Shown here one piece after another: positions 16,474-23,815 of a stretch of DNA of 40,619 nucleotides; the first letter of the stretch is position 1, and each line of letters begins with the position of its first letter. The stretch covers positions 1 to 40,619 of the forward strand of contig CALFAM010000065.1 in the NCBI GenBank assembly GCA_937948815.1, read 5' to 3'. Source of the stretch: an uncultured bacterium. GTDB taxonomy: Bacteria; Acidobacteriota; Thermoanaerobaculia; Multivoradales; J023. A program made the position numbers and the translations under genes. Below the pieces are notes generated by a model, which saw nothing but the letters and a program-made list of their open reading frames with translations, searched no databases and had not been told where the DNA came from.

Positions 16474-18957
16474 TCAGTCGTGCCGTAAGGCAATCAGCGG
16501 ATCGACCTGGGCGGCCGCACGAGCTGGCAGCACGCTGGCGACGGTCGCCACGACCAACATCAACAGCGCGACCCCGCCGTAGGTGGCAAGATCCAACGGC
16601 TCGATCTCATACAGGAATGCTTGCAGGGTATGCGCCAAGGAGGCTGCGCACACCAGCCCGATCACGAGCCCCACGACCGTGGCAGCCACATGGTGGCGGG
16701 TGAAGCCACCCACGATCGTGCGGACCTGCGCTCCCAGCGCCATGCGCACTCCAATTTCCCGCTGCTGGCGGACCACCGCGTGCGCCACTGTTGCAGCCAT
16801 TCCGATCGCAGCCAAGATCAGTGCGGCGCTGGCGAACAAACCGAGCACGACGCTGCCCATCCGCTCCGGCATCATCAACGAGGCGATCCGCGAGCGCATC
16901 GTCCACACGCCCACCACGGGCAGCGCCGGATCAATCGCCGTGACCGCCGCCAGCAGTGCGTTCGGCGATACCTTCTCCGCCGGGCTGCGGATCAACAGTG
17001 ACAAGGCTCCCCGGGTCGCTGCCGCGGGATGCTGCTCGAGCGGCAAATAGAGATACGCCTGGTCCGCCTGGCGCAGGCTCCAGTAGCGACTGTCCGCGAC
17101 CATGCCGACCACTTCGACCCAAGAGTCCGCTTTGCGCTCACCGCCGAGCGCCAAGCGCTTGCCGATTGGATTCTCGTCACCCCAGAGTGTTCGGGCCAGT
17201 GTCTGATTGATGATTACAGCCGGCATGGTAGCCGCCTTCTCGCGCTCGTCGAACGGCCTGCCGGCGAGCAAGGGAATGCCCATCGTGGCGAAGAATCCGC
17301 GACCTACCCAGCTCTTGCCATAGTGAAGCTGCGGGTCCATGTCTCGCCCTTCGACCTTCAGGCCCCGAATCGTCGTGCCGCGGCGACCGAAGGGCGTCGT
17401 GGTCATTGCAACGTCGGTGACGCCCGGAAGGGCGCCCACGTCCTCTGCAAGCCGATCGAGCAAGCCAACTGCGTCGTGGGCACCGTAGCGCGCCATGCTC
17501 GGGTCGACCGTCAAGCCGCTCAAGCCCGCGGCGTCGAAGCCGAGATCCGAGTCAAATGCCCGCGCCACGCTGCGCAGCAGGAGCCCCGCCCCCACCAACA
17601 ACAGCACCGACAGAGCCACTTGCACGACGATCAGGGAATTCTGGAGCCGCCGGTTGCCCGCGGTCGCGGCGCGGCCGACGAGACGCGCATTGCCCCGGCG
17701 CCCGGCCGCCTGCAAGGCTGGAACCGTGCCGAAAAAGAGCGTGGTCAGCAGGCCGAGACCGGCAACAAACGCAAGCAGCCCCGGAGAGAACGACAGACCG
17801 AGGCTGGCGACAAGAATGCCGCCGGGCAGCTCGAAGGCCGCGAGCAGATCGAACGCCCACACTGCCAGCAACAGGCCCGCCAGGCTGCCAAAGCCAGCGA
17901 GCAGAGCGCTTTCGGTCAGCAGCTGACGAATCAGCCGGCCACGCCGGCAGCCGAGAGCGAGCCGCACTGCGATTTCCTCGCGCCGATCCGTGGCCCGGAC
18001 GAGTTGGAGGTGAGCGACATTCGAGCAGGCAATGCCGAGCATGGCAGCGACGGCTGCAGCAAGAAGCAGCAAGAAGCGCCGCGTGCTAGCTCGGTTGCCC
18101 GCGGGGGTCGCTGCTGCCGAAGCCGACTCGGCCGTGATGCGCCGGGGGTCGTTTGGCGCATCGATCGCCGTGAGCCGCGCCGCGACCCAAGCCATCGCGG
18201 CTTGGCATTCGGCCAGGGTCACGCCATCGGCTCGCCGACCCACGACATTCCACAGGCCGAAACGCGGCCCGCTGCGCGAGGGGTCATAGCGTGCGGCGTC
18301 GAAGGCAGCGAAGAAGCCCGTGGCCAGACGGCCATAGTTGCCGAGCGGCACCCACATCTCGGCAGGGTCGCCAAGCTGCAGGCCGTGAAAGCCCGCCTCG
18401 GCGACACCGACGATCGTGAAGGGCTGCCCTGCCAGCCGCACCGTCTGCCCGAGAACGTCCGGCGTACCACCAAAGGCACGCTGCCAGAGGTCGTGGCCGA
18501 GCACGACTTCCTGGGCGTGTGTTGCGACCGGGCGCGTGGGATCGCCCGGGGTGAACGAACGGCCGAGGGCCAGCCCGGCGCCCAGCAGGGAAAAGTAGTT
18601 GCTGGAGACCAGCTGACCATCGACGAGCTGCGTGCCCTGCTCGCGGGCCAAATCGAACTGCCAGTCGCCACTCGCGGTCGTCCCTCGCCAAAGGTCCGGG
18701 CGCAGCTCGGCAGCGTCGATGAAGTCGGTATAGGTCCAGCTACCGTAGGGCTGGGCTTCTGAACCGAAATGGAGGTGCACGAGCTCCTCGGGGTCGGCAA
18801 TCGCCAACGGTCGGAGCCAAACCGCATCGAACAACCCGAACACCGTGGTGCCGGCGCCGATCGCCAGTCCGAGCGATAGGACGGCCACCATGCTGAGCAT
18901 CGGGCGCGCGCGCAAGGCGCGAAACGCGAAACGGAGATCCGTAGCAACATCGGTCAT
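16474..18957 (-). CDS. Orphan MacB/FtsX-type permease (acidobacterial duplicated permease family)
   Basis: The start at 18957 is supported by GGAGGA six bases upstream. The 827-residue protein opens with DLRFAFRALRARPMLSMVAV and a first membrane helix (about 20-46), followed by a MacB-type periplasmic core. A three-helix FtsX domain lies at about 295-410 with VRLALGCRRGRLIRQLLTES. A second periplasmic region comes next, then a C-terminal FtsX domain with IGVRMALGAQVRTIV. Two FtsX domains in one chain, without a nearby ATPase gene, is the layout of the permease family expanded in Acidobacteriota. The role is inferred to be export or mechanotransmission at the envelope; no substrate is known. 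It lies between a winged-helix/TPR regulator and a TauE-like gene on the same strand. Confidence 0.9.
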   Translation of the reverse strand: MTDVATDLRFAFRALRARPMLSMVAVLSLGLAIGAGTTVFGLFDAVWLRPLAIADPEELVHLHFGSEAQPYGSWTYTDFIDAAELRPDLWRGTTASGDWQFDLAREQGTQLVDGQLVSSNYFSLLGAGLALGRSFTPGDPTRPVATHAQEVVLGHDLWQRAFGGTPDVLGQTVRLAGQPFTIVGVAEAGFHGLQLGDPAEMWVPLGNYGRLATGFFAAFDAARYDPSRSGPRFGLWNVVGRRADGVTLAECQAAMAWVAARLTAIDAPNDPRRITAESASAAATPAGNRASTRRFLLLLAAAVAAMLGIACSNVAHLQLVRATDRREEIAVRLALGCRRGRLIRQLLTESALLAGFGSLAGLLLAVWAFDLLAAFELPGGILVASLGLSFSPGLLAFVAGLGLLTTLFFGTVPALQAAGRRGNARLVGRAATAGNRRLQNSLIVVQVALSVLLLVGAGLLLRSVARAFDSDLGFDAAGLSGLTVDPSMARYGAHDAVGLLDRLAEDVGALPGVTDVAMTTTPFGRRGTTIRGLKVEGRDMDPQLHYGKSWVGRGFFATMGIPLLAGRPFDEREKAATMPAVIINQTLARTLWGDENPIGKRLALGGERKADSWVEVVGMVADSRYWSLRQADQAYLYLPLEQHPAAATRGALSLLIRSPAEKVSPNALLAAVTAIDPALPVVGVWTMRSRIASLMMPERMGSVVLGLFASAALILAAIGMAATVAHAVVRQQREIGVRMALGAQVRTIVGGFTRHHVAATVVGLVIGLVCAASLAHTLQAFLYEIEPLDLATYGGVALLMLVVATVASVLPARAAAQVDPLIALRHD

Positions 18958-19153
18958 GGGTGTCCTCCATCCCGATGGAATTCAAGTTTCTTGCCAGTCG
19001 CGGCGTGTCGACACGGCAAGAGCTTCGTGCCCGGTTCGCGTGCCCGCCCCTTGATTCGCCGTCTCACACGAGTCCCTATGGTGTTCCACGATCGGGACGG
19101 CGCATCCCGCGAGCGAGCCGCCGACCGCGATGCCGGGGCGAGCTGTCTCTCGG

Positions 19154-20731
19154 TCAGGACGCGTACAGGCGCGAAATCAGGCGATGGAACCGAGGCTCGT
19201 CGCGCAACGGAGCCAGCTCGGGCAGGTGGGCGAGCCACAGGGCCTGGGCGTCTCGGCGCGCCACTGCGCGTTCCAGCCGCTCGAGGGCTTCGCGAGGACG
19301 ATCAAGGGCCACCAACAAGCCTGCTTCGCCAACCAATGCGGCATCCGGCGGCAGTTTGTCGAGGTACCGCCGGTAGTAGCCGTGAATACCCTGCGCAAAC
19401 TCCGCGCGCAGCTCTTCGGCCACAGGGCCTGGAATGCCTGTCAGGCGAAGGGCTTCGAGGTGATCGCGCATCGATTCGTCATGCCGGCCCAGCAGATAGA
19501 GCGAGTAGGCGCGCGCGGTATGGACCGCGGCATTGCTGGGATCGAGGGCGAGCGCGCGATCGCTCGCTGCCAGAGCACGCGTCGAGTCACCGGCGACATC
19601 CAGCAGAAAGGCGAGGTCGGTGTAGCGGCTCGGTGAGGTCGGATCGAGGGCGATGGCGTGCTTGGCCGCGTCTTCCGCCTGCTCGTGATGCCCTTCGATC
19701 GACAGCAACCAGGCGTAAAACTGGTGCGTGCTCGCATCTTCCGGATCGAGATTCGCAGCATGCACGATCCGCTGCCGAGCGGCTTCCAGGTCCCAGTCGA
19801 AGAGGAGCGAGACCAGGCCGAGGGCGAGGTGGGCGCGGGCAGTCTCCGGATCGAGCGCGAGCGCATGCTCGGCAGCTTGGCGTGCGCGATAGTAACGGTC
19901 GAGACGTTCGTCGGGTCGGAACTCGGCGAGCTGAGTGTGCGCCAGCGCCAGCGAGGCATGGGCTTCGGCAAGATCCGGGGCGTGGCGAATCGCGCGCTCG
20001 AAATGCTCGATCGCACGCCCGAACGCACGGCGATCGAGCAGAAACCGCCCTTGTCGGTACGCGATCTGCGCTTCGATCATCCGCGCTTCGGCCGCATCGG
20101 GCACGCGATCGGAAACCAGGACGTTCGGGGCGGAAGCCGATCGGGTGGCCCCTCCCCGCGTGCTCAGCAAACCTCCGCCCAACATCAGCAGACAGGCCGC
20201 CGCCAACATACCCGCGGCCAGCGCCCGGCGGGATCCCGGCTTTCGTTCGAACGAAGCGACCTCGGTTCCGATCGAATCCGGCCGGGCGCGCATGACTCGT
20301 GTCGCGTCGCCGTCGGAGGGTTCACCGCCGACCGTGCCGCACGCGCCAGCTTCTCGTTGAGCGGGCTCTCGCTCTGTGGGCTCCCGCTCGACGGGCAACA
20401 TCCAGCGGTAGCCACGTCGCGGGATGGTCTCGATGAACCTTGGCTTGCGCGCGTCGTCGCCCAGGGCCTTGCGCAGCGCGTAGATCGCGGCGACCAAGGC
20501 GTCGTCTGACACCGCTGTATCGGCCCAGACCGCCGCCATGAGATCCGCCTTGGCGACCACGGCTTGAGCATGCTCGAGAAGGTGAGCCATGACGTCGACG
20601 ACCTTGGGCTCGAGCCGTACGCCACGGCCGTCGACTTCGAGTCGATTGCGCAAGGGGTCGAGCTGACCGCCGGGAAAATGGAATCGCGTCGTTCGCACAG
20701 AAGCACCCAGGAGCATTCTACGGCTGCCCAT
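19154..20731 (-). CDS. Membrane-anchored winged-helix regulator with TPR sensor domain
   Basis: The 525-residue protein has an OmpR/PhoB-type winged helix at about 17-115: FPGGQLDPLRNRLEVDGR, LEPKVVDVMAHLLEH, then DDALVAAIYALRKALGDDAR and FIETIPRRGYRWMLP, the wing. A hydrophilic linker leads to a membrane helix at about 169-190 (RALAAGMLAAACLLMLGGGL). Beyond it are about 300 residues of TPR repeats, such as YRQGRFLLDRRAFGRAIEHF and AEAHASLALAHTQLAEF. This is the CadC-like one-component layout, in which DNA binding and sensing are in one chain. It is the first gene of a minus-strand group and lies 196 bp upstream of the orphan permease, which it may control. There is no strong ribosome binding site; starts at codon 6 or 12 are possible. 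Confidence 0.88.
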   Translation of the reverse strand: MGSRRMLLGASVRTTRFHFPGGQLDPLRNRLEVDGRGVRLEPKVVDVMAHLLEHAQAVVAKADLMAAVWADTAVSDDALVAAIYALRKALGDDARKPRFIETIPRRGYRWMLPVEREPTEREPAQREAGACGTVGGEPSDGDATRVMRARPDSIGTEVASFERKPGSRRALAAGMLAAACLLMLGGGLLSTRGGATRSASAPNVLVSDRVPDAAEARMIEAQIAYRQGRFLLDRRAFGRAIEHFERAIRHAPDLAEAHASLALAHTQLAEFRPDERLDRYYRARQAAEHALALDPETARAHLALGLVSLLFDWDLEAARQRIVHAANLDPEDASTHQFYAWLLSIEGHHEQAEDAAKHAIALDPTSPSRYTDLAFLLDVAGDSTRALAASDRALALDPSNAAVHTARAYSLYLLGRHDESMRDHLEALRLTGIPGPVAEELRAEFAQGIHGYYRRYLDKLPPDAALVGEAGLLVALDRPREALERLERAVARRDAQALWLAHLPELAPLRDEPRFHRLISRLYAS

Positions 20732-20921
20732 TCCAAGGGTTCCGGCAAAGGGCTCTAGCCGCCAACATTGCCCGGTTTGCCGGCCGCAATCCGGTCCTCA
20801 GGCAATCTTCATCCGCCCCCCAGTACGCCCACCTATCCTGCACGACAGGGTCCTGTCCATCGAGGCTGCAAGGGCCATTGGCCGGCAGTCAATCCCCGAC
20901 AGACACCATTCAGGAGGAATC

Positions 20922-21527
20922 ATGCACAGGACTTCCAACCCACGCTTCGGCCTGTTCGGCGGCCTACTCTTCGTTCTGTTCGCCGGTCTGACGACGCCCC
21001 CCGCCACAGCCAGCGACCTCGGGCGTCCTCACCCACAGGCCCCGGCGGAGCTCAACGAGTTCGGCTTCTTGATCGGCCATTGGCAGTGTGATGTCCGATT
21101 CATGAACCCGGACTGGAAGACCTTCAGCGAGGGCAAGGCATCGTGGAGCGCGCGCTACACCCTGGACGGCTGGGCCATCCAGGACGATTTCCGAGGCGGC
21201 TTTGCCGAGAACTACCTCGCTACCACCTTCCGGGCCTACAACGTGCCGGCGAAGAAGTGGAATGCGGTCTGGCTGGACGCGCAGCGGGGAATCTGGTCGA
21301 AGCCACTGATCGAGCACCATTCAGACGAGACCGGGATCTCGCTTCGGACCGGCATGCGCGCCCTGGATCCCCAAGGCAAGCCCACCGATCTCCTGGTCCA
21401 GTACAGCTTCTACGACATCCAGGCCGACCGCTTTCGGTGGAAGTCCGACGCCTCGATGGACGAAGGCGAGACCTGGATCCGCGAGACCATCACCATGACC
21501 TGCTCGCGGACCAAGAAGGCATCGTAG
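20922..21527 (+). CDS. Secreted DUF1579-like protein
   Basis: The ATG at 20922 follows AGGAGG at ideal spacing. The 201-residue protein has a signal peptide (FGLFGGLLFVLFAGLTTPPATASD, cleavage near residue 31). The domain opens with LNEFGFLIGHWQCDVRF, the hallmark of DUF1579-type small beta-barrel domains. Later strands include WSARYTLDGWAIQDDFR and WNAVWLDAQRGIWSKP. Its biochemical function is unknown; the fold is calycin- or lipocalin-like in related families, so ligand binding is plausible. It converges, with a gap of only 23 bp, on a second protein of the same general type (21551-22114). The two share the fold signature but little else. Confidence 0.8.
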   Translation: MHRTSNPRFGLFGGLLFVLFAGLTTPPATASDLGRPHPQAPAELNEFGFLIGHWQCDVRFMNPDWKTFSEGKASWSARYTLDGWAIQDDFRGGFAENYLATTFRAYNVPAKKWNAVWLDAQRGIWSKPLIEHHSDETGISLRTGMRALDPQGKPTDLLVQYSFYDIQADRFRWKSDASMDEGETWIRETITMTCSRTKKAS

Positions 21528-21550
21528 CGCGCCCCAGGGAAGTCGCCGGG

Positions 21551-22114
21551 CTAGTCCTTCGCTTTCTTGTAGATCCCGTCGAACGCGTCGGTCCAGGTCT
21601 TGCCACCGTCGCTGGACTGCTGCCAATGCTGACGGACGTCACCGTTCTTGAGCGGCGTCCAGGTGATGCGCTGGACCGGGCTCTCCTTCGGATCCGAGGA
21701 GAGCACCATGCGACCCTTGTCGTCGAGGCCGCCCTTCAGGAACAACGCCGTGCCTTGGTTGTCGCTCCAGGTCTGGTGCCAGGACTTCGTAGCTTTGTTG
21801 TAGGAGTTGATGCTCGATCCGTTGTAGCGCCCTGCGACGTACTCCTCGTGCACCATGCAGCCATCGTGCTTCGAAGTGATGACATTGCGCGCCGGCGGCC
21901 GGTTGGGCTGCGCCTTGTTGTGCACGTCCCAGGTCCCGAGCCAGAAGTCGAAGTGGCGATGCTCGGCGCCCGAGCACGGTCCCTGGGGCGCCGCTTGCGC
22001 AGTTGCAGAGGCATCCGAGTCGTCCTGGGCCGTGGCAGCGGCCGCGGCTATGAGGAGCAGCATCGCGAGCAGCAGGGGCGCGAGGCAGAGAAGGCGTTTC
22101 TTGCTATCGAGCAT
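21551..22114 (-). CDS. Secreted DUF1579-like protein, second copy of the fold
   Basis: The 187-residue product starts at an ATG preceded by AGGAGA. A strongly hydrophobic signal peptide (LAPLLLAMLLLIAAAAATAQ) ends near residue 30. The domain begins CSGAEHRHFDFWLGTWDVHN, the same strand signature as its converging neighbour. It continues with HDGCMVHEEYVAGRYNG, SWHQTWSDNQGTALFLKGG and VRQHWQQSSDGGKTWTDAFD. The last phrase is frequent in secreted proteins of this type in Acidobacteriota and Bacteroidota. Two cysteines (about residues 47 and 86) could form a disulfide. It follows the short-chain dehydrogenase gene by 44 bp on the same strand. Confidence 0.8.
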   Translation of the reverse strand: MLDSKKRLLCLAPLLLAMLLLIAAAAATAQDDSDASATAQAAPQGPCSGAEHRHFDFWLGTWDVHNKAQPNRPPARNVITSKHDGCMVHEEYVAGRYNGSSINSYNKATKSWHQTWSDNQGTALFLKGGLDDKGRMVLSSDPKESPVQRITWTPLKNGDVRQHWQQSSDGGKTWTDAFDGIYKKAKD

Positions 22115-22145
22115 CTCAGTCTCCTAAACGGTTTCAAAGGTTCGA

Positions 22146-22160
22146 GAGCCTGTCAGGCTC
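22146..22160 (-). terminator. Short hairpin overlapping the dehydrogenase stop codon
   Basis: GAGCCT (22146-22151) pairs perfectly with AGGCTC (22155-22160) around a three-base loop. Read on the minus strand, the hairpin starts inside the dehydrogenase stop and is followed by TCGAACCTTTG, which is not a proper T-run. It could attenuate transcription into the DUF1579-like gene; the evidence is weak. Confidence 0.3.
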
Positions 22161-22749
22161 AGCGTTCCCGCATCGTCAGGTAGGCGACGCGGGTCGCGAT
22201 CGTTCGGGGAATCCAGCGAATGCTCCAGGCTGTGAGCCTGTTGCCGATTCCAGGCACGACGCTCGCCCGGCGGGCGAGCAGGGCATTGATGCCGATTCGG
22301 GCGACATCCGGACTCTTCATCATCATCAGGCGCTGATAGAGGGTCGGCTTCTGGCCCGAGACGGCCAGAAACTCCGTCGCCGTGATGCCAGGCGAGATCG
22401 CAGGCACCGAGACACCCGAGGCACGCAGCTCGAAGTTCACCGCTTCGCTGAAATGCAGCACGAAGCTCTTCGCCGCACCGTAGACGGCATAGGTCGGCGT
22501 CGCCTGGAACGCCGCGATCGAGGCCACCTGGAGAATGCGTCCCCAACCTCGCTCCGCCATGTCGCGCGCAAAGAGCTTGGTTGTGTGCGCCAGGGTGACG
22601 ATATCCAGCGCGAGCTGGGCATTCTCGCGCCGTGCCACGAGCACGGTTCGAGCGCCCCGCAGCGCGAGCTCACGCGCGAAATCTGCTCCCAAACCGCTCG
22701 ACGCGCCAGTCACCAAGGCACACCGGCCTCGAATGTCGGTCGCCATCAC
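22159..22749 (-). pseudogene. Short-chain dehydrogenase/reductase with in-frame internal deletion
   Basis: The 196-residue frame is clearly of the SDR family but about 65 residues shorter than the usual 255-265. The cofactor-binding TGASSGLG is present (residues 14-21), as are the catalytic Ser77 and Tyr90-x3-Lys94 (YGAAK). The C-terminal half (GVSVPAISPGITATEFLAVS) is complete. After LVARRE (37-42) the sequence jumps to NAQLALDIVTLAHTTKLFARD, which belongs after the fourth strand. The helix and strands with the adenine-contacting Asp and the NNAG motif are missing. The junction is near 22620-22630. The frame is kept, so a shortened protein would be made, but half the NAD(P) pocket is gone and activity is doubtful. 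An assembly error is an alternative. Confidence 0.75.
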
Positions 22750-22964
22750 CGAACCCCCTTCTGCTGTCGATCATAGTCCGACCGACGTCAGAAACGAAGC
22801 CGCGCAACCGGTTCCGCGGCAGGCCGAGCCCGTGGCCGTGGCCATTTCGGAGGTTGTTGCAACCTTTCGCCAACGCGCGGCGTCTCATCGTCAGAACGCG
22901 GACCGCGAAGCACCGCCCGTGGGCACGTGGGCCGGCGTCGAGACCACCTCTGGAGGAGACTTCC

Positions 22965-23804
22965 ATGCGTACCTTTCGCCTACTCGCCATCCTGCTGCTC
23001 GTGCTTCCCGCCGGAACCGCCTTCGCCGACTGGGGCTGGGGCAAGAACAAGGCCAAGGAAAGCGAAGAGTTCGAGCGCACCCTAAACGTCGACCCACGGG
23101 GACGCATCGACATCGAGACCGTCAACGGCTCGATCGAGATCGAGTCGTGGAACCGTGACGAGGTCGAGATCGTCGCGGTGAAGGAAGCTCGTGCCAGCAC
23201 GAGCAGCGCGGCGCGCGAGCTGCTTGCCGAGACGGAAATCGTCATCGACGACCGCAACGGCCTGGAGATTCGCGTCGAGCGCCCTCGCCATGGCTTCGGC
23301 CGGCGCGGCAACATCAGCGTCAACTTCACCCTTCGCGTGCCCAGCGAAGCGGCGATCGTGGCCGAGACCACCAACGGCAACGTCTCCATCGAAGGCTTGG
23401 TCCGCTCGGCAGACATCAACACGACCAATGGCAGCGTCAAGCTCGAGGAGGTCGGCGGCGACACGCAGGTCATCACCACCAATGGCTCGGTCACGGCGAT
23501 GGGAGTTCGCGGGCACTTCGAGGGCCGGACCACCAACGGCTCGATCACCGCCGAGCTGCTGGCCGACTCCTTGGACGAAGACATGCGGCTGACCACGACC
23601 AACGGCTCGATCAGCCTCTCGCTGCCGAGCGACCTGAGCGCTTCGATCGCTGCTCGCGCCGGCAATGGACGGGTGATCAACGAGCTGGACGGCCAAGTGC
23701 GCGCTTCCGGTCGCAACTCTCTCGAGCTCGATATGGCGGGAGGCGGCCCGCGGATCGACCTGCGGACCACCAACGGCCGCATCAAGCTGACGCCCAGCCG
23801 CTAG
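22965..23804 (+). CDS. Secreted DUF4097-type beta-repeat protein
   Basis: The ATG at 22965 is preceded by GGAGGAG (22952-22958), so I reject longer starts in the same open frame. The 279-residue product has a signal peptide (FRLLAILLLVLPAGTAFAD). The remainder is a single-stranded beta-solenoid-like domain of the DUF4097 type. It is built on a repeating T-N-G turn: ETVNGSIEIESW, ETTNGNVSIEG, NTTNGSVKLEE, ITTNGSVTAMG, RTTNGSITAEL, TTTNGSISLSL and RTTNGRIKLTP. Each repeat adds one coil. The function of these proteins is unknown; they are often annotated as putative adhesins, and many lie beside anti-sigma or PadR genes. Here the gene converges with the PadR-linked permease, 11 bp apart. Confidence 0.85.
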   Translation: MRTFRLLAILLLVLPAGTAFADWGWGKNKAKESEEFERTLNVDPRGRIDIETVNGSIEIESWNRDEVEIVAVKEARASTSSAARELLAETEIVIDDRNGLEIRVERPRHGFGRRGNISVNFTLRVPSEAAIVAETTNGNVSIEGLVRSADINTTNGSVKLEEVGGDTQVITTNGSVTAMGVRGHFEGRTTNGSITAELLADSLDEDMRLTTTNGSISLSLPSDLSASIAARAGNGRVINELDGQVRASGRNSLELDMAGGGPRIDLRTTNGRIKLTPSR

Positions 23805-23815
23805 GCCGCCGCGCG

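Noticed and set aside
17029..18762. A 577-codon open frame antisense to the orphan permease gene
   Set aside because: High-GC shadow frame with Gln/Arg/Ala-rich sequence and no motif, against well-conserved FtsX segments on the other strand.
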